Assembly (NCBI RefSeq): GCF_016405905.1
Contig: NZ_JAEFCB010000002.1
Span: 310,001 to 374,000, forward strand
Length of the DNA: 64,000 nt
Reading direction: 5' to 3'
Source: Variovorax sp. IB41
GTDB taxonomy: Bacteria; Pseudomonadota; Gammaproteobacteria; Burkholderiales; Burkholderiaceae_C
The stretch's first letter is position 1. Each line of letters opens with the position of its first letter. A program made the translations under genes and the position numbers. Shown piece after piece: positions 26,725-36,468 of this stretch. Below the pieces are notes generated by a model that searched no databases, was not told the origin of the DNA, and saw only the letters and a list, made by a program, of their open reading frames with translations.

Positions 26725-27675
26725 TCAGCTCCTGGCCTGTGCCAACGCCGCGGCCAGCGCGCGTTCGGCCAATGGCAACTTGAATGCGTTGTCGTGGGTG
26801 GGCTGCGCGTCCGCGAGCAGCGTGGCCGTGACCGCCTTGGCGCCTTGCGGCATCGCGGCCTCCGCCGCTTCCACGCGCCACGGCTTGTGCGCGACACCGC
26901 CCAGCGCAACGCGTCCCGATCCGTCGCGCTGCACGATGGCCGCGACCGAAACCAGCGCGAAGGCGTAGGAGGCCCGGTCGCGGACCTTGCGGTAGATGTG
27001 CGTGCCGCCGATGGGCTTGGGCAGCGTGACGCCGGTGATGAGCTCGTCCCGCTCGAGCGCCGTCTCGATGTGCGGCGTGTCGCCGGGCAGGCGATGGAAG
27101 TCGGCGATCGGGATCACGCGCGTGCGTCCGTCGGGTCGAACCGTTTCCACGGCCGCGTCCAGCACGCGCATCGCCACCGCCATGTCGCTCGGGTTCGTCG
27201 CGATGCAGGCCTTGCTGCCGCCGACGACCGCGAGCTGGCGCGTCACGCCGCCGATGGCGCTGCAGCCGCTGCCGGGGCGGCGCTTGTTGCAGGGCTGGTC
27301 GGTGTCGTAGAAGTAGGCGCAGCGCGTGCGCTGCAGCAGGTTGCCCGCGGTCGTGGCCTTGTTGCGCAGCTGGCCCGAGGCGCCCGCCAGGAGGGCCCGC
27401 GAGAGGATGCCGTAGTCGCGCCGGATGCGCTCGTCCGCGGCCAGGTCGGTGTTGCGCACCAGGGCGCCGATGCGAAGGCCGCCCTCGGGCGTCGGCGCGA
27501 TCCGGTCCAACGCCAGGCCGTTCACGTCCACCAGGTGCACCGGGGCCTCGATCTGCAGCTTCATCAGGTCCAGCAGGTTGGTGCCGCCGGCGATGAACTT
27601 GGCGCCGGGGTTCGCGGCAATCGCCGCCGCGGCCTGCGTGGCCGATTGCGCGCGCTCGTAGGTAAAAGGTTTCAT
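26725..27675 (-). CDS. paoB: Aldehyde oxidoreductase FAD-binding subunit, PaoB type
   Basis: This 316-residue FAD subunit has the flavin motif [14 protein letters not shown] near residues 25-38. It also carries the PaoB-specific Cys segment for an extra [4Fe-4S] cluster ([20 protein letters not shown], about 123-142), absent from ordinary CoxM-type subunits. It starts four bases inside paoA (ATGA overlap). The three subunits form the periplasmic heterotrimer PaoABC. Confidence 0.92.
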   Translation of the reverse strand: MKPFTYERAQSATQAAAAIAANPGAKFIAGGTNLLDLMKLQIEAPVHLVDVNGLALDRIAPTPEGGLRIGALVRNTDLAADERIRRDYGILSRALLAGASGQLRNKATTAGNLLQRTRCAYFYDTDQPCNKRRPGSGCSAIGGVTRQLAVVGGSKACIATNPSDMAVAMRVLDAAVETVRPDGRTRVIPIADFHRLPGDTPHIETALERDELITGVTLPKPIGGTHIYRKVRDRASYAFALVSVAAIVQRDGSGRVALGGVAHKPWRVEAAEAAMPQGAKAVTATLLADAQPTHDNAFKLPLAERALAAALAQARS

Positions 27676-28325
27676 GCCCGGCTCCCGGCCACCTCGGTGA
27701 TGGCTTCCACGATGTTGGAATAGGCGCCGCATCGGCAGATGTTGCCGCTCATGCGCTCGCGAAGCTCCTCGGCCGAAAGGATCGGCCTGGCAGTGAGGTC
27801 GGCGCTCACATGGCTCGGCACGCCGCGCTTGACCTCGTCGATCACCCCTACGGCCGAGCAGATCTGGCCCGGCGTGCAGTAGCCGCACTGGTAGCCGTCG
27901 TGCTTGACGAAGGCGGCCTGCAGCGGGTGCATGTTCTGCGGCGTGCCCAGCCCCTCGATGGTGGTGACCTGCGCGCCGTCGTGCATGACCGCGAGCGTGA
28001 GGCACGAATTGATCCGCCTCCCGTCCACGATCACCGTGCAGGCGCCGCATTGGCCGTGGTCGCAGCCCTTCTTGGTGCCGCTCAGGTGCAGGTGCTCGCG
28101 CAAGGCGTCCAGCAAGGTGGTGCGGGTGTCCAGCTCCAGCGGGTGCGCGGTGCCGTTGACGTTCAGCGACAGCTTCATCCGGGGCGAGGGGCCCGCCGGT
28201 GGCGCGCTCGAGGCCGGCGCGGCCACGGCGGGCGTGGGCGACGACACCGCGGCCGCGGTGGCGGTCGCGGCGCTGACGATGAGGGCGTTGCGTCGCGAGA
28301 TCAAGGGGATCGTGGGGCTTTCCAT
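27672..28325 (-). CDS. paoA: Aldehyde oxidoreductase [2Fe-2S] subunit, PaoA type, Tat-exported
   Basis: This 217-residue iron-sulfur subunit has a Tat signal ([11 protein letters not shown] near residues 10-20) and an Ala/Pro-rich linker. The plant-type cluster shows [10 protein letters not shown] with a further Cys, and the second cluster is in CGYCTPGQ and CRCGAYSNI. The start ATG 28325 has AGGAG at good spacing. Tat export of the small subunit carries the folded complex to the periplasm. An AraC regulator gene lies 209 bases upstream in the same direction. Confidence 0.94.
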   Translation of the reverse strand: MESPTIPLISRRNALIVSAATATAAAVSSPTPAVAAPASSAPPAGPSPRMKLSLNVNGTAHPLELDTRTTLLDALREHLHLSGTKKGCDHGQCGACTVIVDGRRINSCLTLAVMHDGAQVTTIEGLGTPQNMHPLQAAFVKHDGYQCGYCTPGQICSAVGVIDEVKRGVPSHVSADLTARPILSAEELRERMSGNICRCGAYSNIVEAITEVAGSRA

Positions 28326-28534
28326 GGGGGCTCCTGTCGTTCGGGGTTCGGAGGGGGCGGATGCGCGTCGGCAATCACTGCTGATATCGCGAGCCTGCTG
28401 CGATGGCAATAGGAGACCGGCTGCTCTTGCCGGTCGATTTGCCGACATCGTGGGGCGCGGCTGGGCGCGGGCCCTTCAAAGCATTCTTCTGGAGCGGGTC
28501 GCGCATCGATAGCGCATTTCGCTCCTTTTCTTGC

Positions 28535-29506
28535 CTATTCCGATGAACTCGAAACGCCGTGCGCCGCCACCGCGGGGCTCGCTGTCCCGCCCCGCAGCAC
28601 CTCGACGTCTCTCTTGGGCGGTGCGCCGAACAGCCGGCTGTATTCGCGGCTGAACTGCGACGGGCTTTCGTAGCCGACCTTGAAGGCGGCGGTGGCTGCG
28701 TCGAAGTGTTCGTTCAGCATCAGGCGCCTGGCCTCGTTCAATCGCAGCCACTTCTGGTACTGCAGCGGGCTCATCGCGGTGAGCTGGCGAAAGTGATGGT
28801 GAAACGTGGGCGCGCTCATCTGCACGCGGCCCGCCAGGTCTTCCACGCGAAGTGGCGAGGCGTAGTTCAGCTTGAGCCAGTCGATGGCCCTGGCGATCCG
28901 GTGGCCCTGCCCGTCCACCGCGGCGATCTGGCGCAGCTTGGCGGACTGGTCGCTCATGAGCAGCCGGTAATGGATTTCGCGGTGGATCAACGGCGCGAGA
29001 ACCGGAATCGCGTCGGGTTCATCGAGCAAGTCCAGCAGCCGCGCGATGGGCGCCAGCAGCGTGGGCGTTGCCGTGCCGATTCCCACGCCGACGCCCAGCT
29101 CGGCGCGGCGGCCACGAGGCGGCTGCAGGCTGCCTTGCGCGGCCAGTTCGGCCAGCGTGCGCACGTCCAGCTTCAGCACCATGCCCAGGCACGGCTGCGC
29201 CGCGCTCGCGCTGCGCACCTCGGAATTGGCGGGCATGTCCAGCGAGGTGACGAGAAAGCGCGAGGTGTCGTACGGGTAGGCCGCGCCGCCCACCCACATC
29301 TGCTTGGCGCCCTGCGCAACGAGCACGATGCTGGGCTCGATCATGCAGACGACCGGCGGCGCGGGCGCGTCGCGCCGAAAGAAGCTCAGGCCGGCGATCG
29401 GCGTGTCGCAGTCGCCCATGCGCGGCATGCGCGCGCCGATGATCCGCGCCATCGCTTCATGCGGCGATGTGCTTGGAGCGAGGGTGTCGTGAGGACCGGG
29501 CGTCAT
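28535..29506 (-). CDS. AraC-family transcriptional regulator (AraC_N domain)
   Basis: This 323-residue regulator has an N-terminal AraC_N domain (about 45-190; PSIVLVAQGAKQMWVGG and DTSRFLVTSLDMP are typical) and a C-terminal double HTH (about 205-300; SAPTFHHHFRQLTAMSPLQYQKWLRL and ESPSQFSREYSRLFG). This type is often found next to aldehyde/alcohol-metabolising oxidoreductases. Its position directly upstream of paoABC suggests it responds to aldehydes and activates that operon. Confidence 0.92.
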   Translation of the reverse strand: MTPGPHDTLAPSTSPHEAMARIIGARMPRMGDCDTPIAGLSFFRRDAPAPPVVCMIEPSIVLVAQGAKQMWVGGAAYPYDTSRFLVTSLDMPANSEVRSASAAQPCLGMVLKLDVRTLAELAAQGSLQPPRGRRAELGVGVGIGTATPTLLAPIARLLDLLDEPDAIPVLAPLIHREIHYRLLMSDQSAKLRQIAAVDGQGHRIARAIDWLKLNYASPLRVEDLAGRVQMSAPTFHHHFRQLTAMSPLQYQKWLRLNEARRLMLNEHFDAATAAFKVGYESPSQFSREYSRLFGAPPKRDVEVLRGGTASPAVAAHGVSSSSE

Positions 29507-29638
29507 GTCGGCGAGGCTTGCGCGAGCACTCTACCCGCGGGCCCGTGCGCGATCCACAAAAAGCGTGCGCCCTCAGAGGAACAGGCAAGAAATCCAGCGG
29601 TGTGCGCAATCTCCGAGCGCCGCTCGCGCGAGCCCGGC

Positions 29639-30636
29639 TCAGAGCACTTCGTCGCGCAGCTGCGGAAACACTTTCGAGACCTTCGCGAGCAGGTAGTCGC
29701 CGTAGCGCCCGCTGAAGGCGTGTACGTTGGCGCGGTCCCAGCGCTCGGCGCTGTCGTCCAGCGCCTGTGCGCCCGCGAGGCCCTCGATGCGCTGCACGCG
29801 CGTCTCGAAGTTCGGATCGAAGAACAGCGGAAACGACAGCCGGTCGCGCCCCGAGGTGTTGCGCTTGACGCGGTGCGGCGTCGACTTGTAGAGCCCGCCG
29901 GTCATGCGGTCGAGCATGTCGCCGATGTTGCAGACGAAGGAGCCGGCGATCGGCGGCGCGTCGATCCAGCCGCCCGGCGTATGCACCGCGAGTCCGCCGA
30001 CGTTGTCCTGGTGCAGGATCGTGAGCAGCCCGTAGTCGGTGTGCTCGCCGACGCCCCATTGCACGTCGAGCCCTTCGGGCACGGGCTGCGAGGGGTAGTT
30101 GAAGAGGCGGAAGAGGATCAGCGGATCGGCCGTGTAGCGCTCGGCGAAGTACGCAGCGGGCAGGTCGAGGCTCAGCGCGATGCCTTCCATCAGGCGATGG
30201 CCGAGTTGCGTCACCGCGGCCATGTACTCGAGGATGGTCTCGCGAAAGCCCGGCACGTCGGGAAAGAGGTTGGGCCCATGCACCGGCGTCTTCGCCTGCA
30301 CCAGCGGGTGCGTGGCGGGCAACTCGGTGCCGAGGTAAAGCCCTTCTTTCCAGTCGGGCCGGCCCGAAGTCAGCTCGCCGCCGAGCGGGAAGAAGCCGCG
30401 CCACGCACGCCCGCCGAGGGCCATGCGCCACTGCATCTTGGTTTCCTCGGGCAGCTCGAAGAATTGGTGGCTCAGCACTTCGAGTCGCTGCACCAGCGCC
30501 GCATCGACGCCGTGGCCCGTGACGTAGAAGAAGCCGTGCGCGCGGCAGGCGGCGCCGATCTGCGCGGCCACCTCGTCGCGCCCGGGCGCACCGGCCACGA
30601 GCGGCGCGACGTCGATGAGGGGAAGGGATGCGTCGG

Positions 30637-30640
<4 letters not shown>
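29639..30640 (-). CDS. Isopenicillin-N-synthase-like 2-oxoglutarate/Fe(II) oxygenase
   Basis: This 333-residue cytoplasmic non-heme iron enzyme has a DIOX_N region at the N-terminus ([23 protein letters not shown] type) and the double-stranded beta-helix core. The iron ligands are HTD ([12 protein letters not shown]) and a distal His in STPHRVKRN, followed by the 2-oxoglutarate-type R/S pair in DRLSFPLFF. It is the last gene of an amino-acid ABC transporter operon, overlapping the ATPase gene by four bases, so it probably acts on the imported compound. The substrate is unknown. Confidence 0.9.
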
Positions 30641-31376
<736 letters not shown>

Positions 31377-31380
<4 letters not shown>

Positions 31381-32111
31381 GCGGACACCTTGGGGGCCGA
31401 GGCGGAGGAGGAAGTGGAAGCGATGGTGGACATGCCGCGGCGCGCGAGCCGGCGCTCCAGCCAATAGGCGAAGCGCGACAGCCCGAAGCAAAGAACGAAA
31501 TACGTGCCACCCAAAATCAGGTAGATCTGCGCCGGCTTGGTGAACACCTGCGTATTGATCTGCGTCGCGATGAACGACACTTCCGCGAGGCCAATGATGT
31601 AGCCGAGCGACGTCTCCTTGATGGTCGAGACGAACTGGTTCACGAGCGAAGGCAGCATGCTGCGCAGCGCCTGCGGCAGCACCACCAGGCGCATCGCGCG
31701 GAAGTAGCCGAGGCCCAATGCGCGCGCGGTCTCCATCTGCCCGCGCGGCAGGCCCTGGATGCCGGCGCGCACGATCTCGGCGAGGTAGGCGGCATCGAAG
31801 ATCACCAGCGCGATCAGCATGGTGGTGAACTGGTCGGTCTTCACGCCCGTCACGCTGGGCAGGAAGAAGTAGGCCCAGAAGATCACCATCAGCAAGGGCA
31901 GGCCGCGCACCACGAACACGAAGCCCGTCACCGGCCAGCGCAGCCACCGCCACGGGCTCACGCGCGCAAGACCCAGCACGATGCCCAGCGGCAGCGCGAG
32001 CACGAGCCCGCACGAGGCCAGCAGCAGCGTGAGCACCAGCCCGCCGAGCGGGCCGTTCGGGTACTGCCCGATGAGGAAGTAGACCCAGTAGTCGTTGATG
32101 ATCTGCAGCAT
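31377..32111 (-). CDS. Amino-acid ABC transporter permease
   Basis: This 244-residue permease of the HisMQ family has about five helices. The conserved EAA loop shows as [22 protein letters not shown] near residues 130-150. Its cytoplasmic C-terminus is Ser/Ala-rich. It pairs with the neighbouring permease 13 bases upstream to form the channel. Confidence 0.93.
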
Positions 32112-32124
32112 CGCGCGGGCGTCC

Positions 32125-32820
32125 TCAGATCGTTCGCACCGGGAAGCGGTGGTGGTACCAGGTCGCCAAGCCCGTGATGGCCAGCGACACCGTCAGGTAC
32201 GCCGCGCTCGCGAACGCGAACGACTCGAAGCTGCGGAAGGTCGCGCTCTCCACCTGCCCGGCCTGGTACATGAGCTCGGCCACGCCGATCACGGTGGCGA
32301 TGGAGGTGTTCTTCCAGAGGCTCAGCGTCTGCGAGATGAGCGGCGGCACCGTCACGCGCAGCGCCTGCGGCAGCACCACGCGGCGCATGGTGTCCAGGTA
32401 GCTGAAGCCCAGCGCGCGGCCTGCCTCGAACTGCACCGTCGGGATCGCGCGGATGCCGCTGCGGATGTCTTCGGCCATGAAGGCGGCCGTGTAGAGCGCG
32501 AGCGCGACGATGGCGCTGTAGGCCTCGATGTGCCCCGCATAGAGCCATTGCTTGATGCCATCGGGCAGCAGCTCGGGCGCGCCGAAATACCAGAAGAGCA
32601 TGTGCGCGAGCAGCGGGATGTTGCGGATCGACTCCACGTACGCAAAGCCGAGCCAGCGCAGCGGCGCGATTGGCGAGAGGCGCAGGAGCGCCACCACCAG
32701 CGCGATGGGCAGCGCCAGCACGAGCGAGGCCGCCAGCAACTGCAGCGAGAGCAGGAGGCCCGCGACCAGCATGTCGTGGTACTTGCCGGTCAGCAGCAAG
32801 GAATAGTCGAACAGGGGCAT
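32125..32820 (-). CDS. Amino-acid ABC transporter permease
   Basis: This 231-residue HisMQ-family permease has EAA loop [22 protein letters not shown] and a NIPLLAHMLFWYFG segment typical of GltJ-like proteins. The start is set at ATG 32820 (MPLFDYSLL); a GTG at 32838 would add six residues. A repeat element (32861-32975) separates it from the binding-protein gene. Confidence 0.93.
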   Translation of the reverse strand: MPLFDYSLLLTGKYHDMLVAGLLLSLQLLAASLVLALPIALVVALLRLSPIAPLRWLGFAYVESIRNIPLLAHMLFWYFGAPELLPDGIKQWLYAGHIEAYSAIVALALYTAAFMAEDIRSGIRAIPTVQFEAGRALGFSYLDTMRRVVLPQALRVTVPPLISQTLSLWKNTSIATVIGVAELMYQAGQVESATFRSFESFAFASAAYLTVSLAITGLATWYHHRFPVRTI

Positions 32821-32860
32821 GGGGGGCGACAGTATCACCGTCGCGGAGGGTGGGGCTCAA

Positions 32861-32975
32861 GCTCCCTCCCCCGCTGGGGGAGGGTTGGGGTGGGGGCACG
32901 GCGGCGATCGATGCGCCGCGGCGTGTTCAGAGGCCGCTTGCCCCCATCCCGGCCTTCCCCCGGAAGGGGAAGGAG
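32861..32975. repeat. Dispersed intergenic repeat, family 1, copy 1 (three hairpins)
   Basis: This roughly 115-base element closely matches 36354-36464. It contains CCCTCCCCC-GCT-GGGGGAGGG (32864-32884, a perfect 9-bp stem), a central GCGGCG-ATCGAT-GCGCCGC type dyad, and CCTTCCCC-CGGAA-GGGGAAGG. It lies between the binding-protein gene and the permease genes of one operon, where such hairpins can stabilise the upstream message. Confidence 0.85.
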
Positions 32976-32991
32976 AAATGCAAAGGCAGGG

Positions 32992-33819
32992 TCAGTCGAT
33001 CTTGTCGCTATCGAACTTGAAGTCGCGCGTCTCGAAGCCCGAGGCGGTCGTCGGGCCGTACCACTTCACGAAGATCTTCTGCGCCTCGCCCGACTTCTCG
33101 AGCTCGCGCAGCGTATCGTCCACCACCGCCTTCAGGCCGCTCTCGCCCTTCTTGATGCCGATGGCCAGCGCCTCGGTGCTCAGGTTCTGCTTGAGCACCA
33201 CGTACTGCGCCTTGGCCGGGCCGAGCTTGGCGTAGCTGCGCAGCAGCGCGGCCTCGTCGTCCACGTAGCCCACGCCCTTGCCCTGCTGCAGGGCCTGGAA
33301 GGCCTGCTGGCTCGTGTCGAAGGTCACGACCTCGGCCGTGGGCACGGCCTTGCGGATGTTGGGCTCCTGCGTGCCGCCGCGGATGGTCAGCACCTTCTTG
33401 CCACCCAGTTGCGGAATGTCGGCGATGCCGCTGTCCTTCTTCACGATGGCCTTCTGGCCGGTCACGAAGGTGGTGAGCGAGAAGTCGATCTGCGCCTCGC
33501 GCTCCTTGTTGTGCGTGAGGCCCGCGGCCACCAGGTCCACGTGGCCCTGCTGCAGCTCGGGAATGCGCGCGGCCACGGCGATTTGCTTGAGCACCGGCTT
33601 CACGCCGATCTTCTTGGCGATGGCGTTCACCAGGTCGACTTCGTAGCCGACGATCTGGCGCGTCTTCGGATCGACGAAGGTGGCGGGCTCGTCGGTGCCG
33701 AGCACGCCGACCACGAGCTCGCCCTTTTTCTTGATGTCGGCGAGCTGGTCCGCGTGGGCGACGGTGCCCAAGAGGAAGGTGGAAGCGGCAAGGGCCGCGG
33801 CGAGCAGGGTGTGACGCAT
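32992..33819 (-). CDS. Amino-acid ABC transporter substrate-binding protein
   Basis: This 275-residue periplasmic protein has a Sec signal peptide (MRHTLLAAALAASTFLLGTVAHA) and the SBP_bac_3 fold. LADIKKKGELVVGV opens lobe 1, GYEVDLVNAIAKKIGV follows, and GVGYVDDEAALL is in lobe 2. The ligand is probably a polar amino acid or related compound, and the downstream oxygenase hints at a specialised substrate. The start ATG 33819 is preceded by CCGGAGAGAG. First gene of the five-gene operon. Confidence 0.94.
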   Translation of the reverse strand: MRHTLLAAALAASTFLLGTVAHADQLADIKKKGELVVGVLGTDEPATFVDPKTRQIVGYEVDLVNAIAKKIGVKPVLKQIAVAARIPELQQGHVDLVAAGLTHNKEREAQIDFSLTTFVTGQKAIVKKDSGIADIPQLGGKKVLTIRGGTQEPNIRKAVPTAEVVTFDTSQQAFQALQQGKGVGYVDDEAALLRSYAKLGPAKAQYVVLKQNLSTEALAIGIKKGESGLKAVVDDTLRELEKSGEAQKIFVKWYGPTTASGFETRDFKFDSDKID

Positions 33820-33966
33820 GGTTGTTCTCTCTCCGGATGGAAATTCAGGGCCGAACCATAACAAGAAGCGCTGGGGATACTAAATCGTCAATCGCGATAT
33901 GCATATACGCACGGCGATGCCGATGGCCGGACGCATTCATCGTGGTTTCAAACAGACCCGCGTGAG

Positions 33967-34524
33967 TCATTCGGGCGGGTCCCACGGCATCGGCGAGCCC
34001 GCGCCGCCGCTGCCGCAATAGGTCCATGGCTTGTCGGCATCCTTTCCCTGGTAGGGGCCGATGAAGCCTGCGTCGAACTGGCGCCAGCCAGCTTCCGCGC
34101 GGGCAGCGTCGGTGTCGAACACGCCCAGCAGTCGTTCGAGGATTCGCCGCCACTCGGGGCCCGTGGCGATCATCGAGCCGATCTCCATGGTGTCCAGATG
34201 AACGAAGGCGAAAGGGGCTTGCGCCAGCATCGCCGCGAACTGGTCGAACCACAGCGGCTTCAAGCCGGGGAAGCGGGTGCTCAACAGCGCGCGCCTTGCG
34301 GCGAGCGTGGCCATGGCCTGCGTGCGGGGCGCCACCAGGTAAGGCCACGGGCTGTCGGGTTCGTCAGGGTCGGGCAGGTCGATGATGTCTTCGCGCTGGA
34401 ACAGGGAGAGCCACAGCAGCGGAAGGTGGTGCCCGGACAGCAGGTACGGCGCGTCATCGGAAAGCTCTCCTTGTGCCGGCTTGATCCCGGCATCCGTGAA
34501 ATACAGCTCCGCATAGCTCCCCAT
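33967..34524 (-). CDS. Hypothetical protein of 185 residues
   Basis: I do not recognise this protein. It is soluble, acidic and rich in Trp, Pro and Leu, with no signal peptide or membrane helix. The start ATG 34524 has AAGGAAA 8-9 bases upstream and opens with MGSYAELYF, a style seen in small uncharacterised cytoplasmic proteins. The C-terminus (TYCGSGGAGSPMPWDPPE) is Gly/Pro-rich. It is a lone gene divergent from the truncated hemoglobin gene and 147 bases upstream of the ABC operon, in the same direction. Confidence 0.75.
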   Translation of the reverse strand: MGSYAELYFTDAGIKPAQGELSDDAPYLLSGHHLPLLWLSLFQREDIIDLPDPDEPDSPWPYLVAPRTQAMATLAARRALLSTRFPGLKPLWFDQFAAMLAQAPFAFVHLDTMEIGSMIATGPEWRRILERLLGVFDTDAARAEAGWRQFDAGFIGPYQGKDADKPWTYCGSGGAGSPMPWDPPE

Positions 34525-34671
34525 GGCTTGGTTTCCTTTGCCGGCCGGTTTCGTCGGCGAGGCGGCTCGCCGCACCGAAGGGCATTGTGCCGTTGCGGCT
34601 TCCAAGGCTGGGTTAAATTCGCGGCGAGGGCCCGCACCTTCGCCGCCCCTCGATATCCCATACTCCCGCCC

Positions 34672-35091
34672 ATGCAGATTCAAGAAAAGCCGCCCGCCGG
34701 CACGCCCTTCGAGTGGATCGGCGGCGAACCGAAGGTGGAAGCGCTGGTCGAGCGCTTCTACGACCTGATGGACCTCGAACCCGCGTACGCGCAACTGCGC
34801 GCCGTGCACGGCACGAGCCTGGACAACGCGCGCCAGCGCCTCTTCTGGTTCCTGTGCGGCTGGCTCGGCGGGCCGCAGCACTACACCGACCGCTTCGGCC
34901 ATCCGATGCTGCGCGCGCGCCACCTGCCGCAGAGCATTGGCGGCCACAGCATCGGCATCAAGGAGCGCGACCAGTGGCTCGCGTGCATGGACCAGGCGAT
35001 GGGCGAGACCGGCGTGCCCGATGATTTGCGCGCGCGCTTGCGTACGTCTTTCTTCCAGACCGCCGACTGGATGCGCAACCGCGGCGAATAA
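34672..35091 (+). CDS. Group II truncated hemoglobin
   Basis: This 139-residue globin is of the trHb2 type (YjbI/GlbO-like), which binds O2 or NO with a proximal His. Family signals are GGEPKVEALVERFYDLMD near residue 17, LFWFLCGWLGGP with the conserved aromatics, and the proximal His within RHLPQSIG. A trHb2-typical Trp is in the DQWLACMDQAM helix. It is followed 33 bases later by an FAD-dependent reductase gene. Likely roles are NO or oxygen chemistry with electrons from a cytoplasmic reductase. Confidence 0.93.
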   Translation: MQIQEKPPAGTPFEWIGGEPKVEALVERFYDLMDLEPAYAQLRAVHGTSLDNARQRLFWFLCGWLGGPQHYTDRFGHPMLRARHLPQSIGGHSIGIKERDQWLACMDQAMGETGVPDDLRARLRTSFFQTADWMRNRGE

Positions 35092-35123
35092 AACAGACCC
35101 CGACTTCCGAAAGACTCTCCCTC

Positions 35124-36347
35124 ATGAACCCCATCGTCATCATCGGCGGCGGCCACGCCGCGGCCCAGCTCTGCGCGGGCCTGGCCGAAGCCGGGCAGGG
35201 CGCGCGCGTGCACCTCGTCTGCGAGGAGGCTTGCGAGCCGTACCACCGGCCGCCGCTGTCGAAGGCCTTCCTCAAGAGTGCCGAGGAAACCACGCAGCCG
35301 CACAAGGCCGCCGACTGGTACCGCGAAGCGGGCATCACGCTGCACCTGGGCGATGCGGCCGTGGCCATCGACCGCGAGGCGCACACCGTCACACTGCGCT
35401 CGGGCGCGGTGCTGCCGTGGGAACGGCTGGTGCTCGCCACCGGCACGCGCGCGCGCCAGATGCCCGACCTGAAGCAGGGCCTTGAAAACGTTGCGAGCCT
35501 GCGCGCCGCCGACGAGGCGCATCGCCTGCGCGAACGTCTTGCGAATGCGGAGCAGGTCACGGTGCTGGGCGGCGGCTTCATCGGCCTCGAAGTGGCGGCC
35601 ACCGCCAAGGCGCTCGGCAAGCGGGTGCAGGTGATCGAGAGCGCGCCGCGCCTCCTGGGCCGGGCCGTCTCGCCCGAGTTGTCGGCGCACGTGCTCGCGA
35701 CGCACCGAGCAGCGGGCATCGACATCGTGCTCGGCGCGCAGACCGGCGCATTCGAGGTCGAGGGCGATCGGCTGGTGTCGGTCCAGGTCAACGGCGCAAA
35801 GCAGCCGGTCGACCTGCTGCTGCTCGGCATCGGCGCCGTGCCCGAGACCGCATTGGCGCAGGCCGCGGGCATCGAGTGCGCCGACGGCATCGTGGTCGAC
35901 GGCCACATGCAGACCAGCGCCGCCGACGTGCTCGCCGTGGGCGACTGCACGCGCTTTCCCGATCGCCGCGCGGGCCGCGCGCTGCGGCTCGAATCGGTGC
36001 AAAACGCGAACGACCAGGCACGCACCGCAGTCGCCACGCTGACCGGCGCGCCGCGACCGCACGATGCCGTCGCGTGGTTCTGGTCCGACCAGGGCGCCAT
36101 GCGGTTGCAGATGGTGGGGTTGATGCCGGCCGAAGGCACGCCGGGTCTCACCAGCGTGCGCCGCCCCGGTCCCAAGCCCGAAGCGTTCTCGCTGTTCCAC
36201 TATGTCGACGGGCAGCTCGCGTGCGTCGAATCGGTCAATGCGCCGGTCGATCACATGATGAGCCGCAAGCTCCTTGAAGCGGGCCGCAGCCCTGACCCGG
36301 TGGCGATTGCGGATGCGTCAATACCGTTGAAGAATCACCTGGCGTAG
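35124..36347 (+). CDS. FAD-dependent NAD(P)H reductase, ferredoxin/rubredoxin reductase type
   Basis: This 407-residue flavoprotein has a FAD site GGGHAAAQL at the N-terminus, YHRPPLSK, an ATG motif in LATGTRARQ, a NAD(P) Rossmann site GGGFIGLEVA near residue 150, and AVGDCTRF for the flavin. A C-terminal reductase domain (WFWSDQ) is typical of enzymes that reduce ferredoxins for oxygenases. The upstream gene is a truncated hemoglobin, a plausible electron acceptor. Ferredoxin was not found nearby. Confidence 0.9.
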   Translation: MNPIVIIGGGHAAAQLCAGLAEAGQGARVHLVCEEACEPYHRPPLSKAFLKSAEETTQPHKAADWYREAGITLHLGDAAVAIDREAHTVTLRSGAVLPWERLVLATGTRARQMPDLKQGLENVASLRAADEAHRLRERLANAEQVTVLGGGFIGLEVAATAKALGKRVQVIESAPRLLGRAVSPELSAHVLATHRAAGIDIVLGAQTGAFEVEGDRLVSVQVNGAKQPVDLLLLGIGAVPETALAQAAGIECADGIVVDGHMQTSAADVLAVGDCTRFPDRRAGRALRLESVQNANDQARTAVATLTGAPRPHDAVAWFWSDQGAMRLQMVGLMPAEGTPGLTSVRRPGPKPEAFSLFHYVDGQLACVESVNAPVDHMMSRKLLEAGRSPDPVAIADASIPLKNHLA

Positions 36348-36353
36348 TGCATT

Positions 36354-36464
36354 GCTCCCCCGGTGGGGAGAGGGGTGGGATGGGGCACGATGGCGATCGA
36401 TGCGCCGCAGCCTGTTCAAAGGCCGCTCGCCCCCCTCCCGGCCTTCCGCCGGAAGGGGAAGGAG
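36354..36464. repeat. Dispersed intergenic repeat, family 1, copy 2
   Basis: This copy aligns with 32861-32975 along its full length with scattered mismatches: it shares GGCGATCGATGCGCCGC and the final CGGAAGGGGAAGGAG. It fills almost all of the 121-base gap between the reductase gene and the convergent Smr gene, so it may act as a bidirectional terminator or message stabiliser. Confidence 0.85.
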
Positions 36465-36468
36465 CAAG

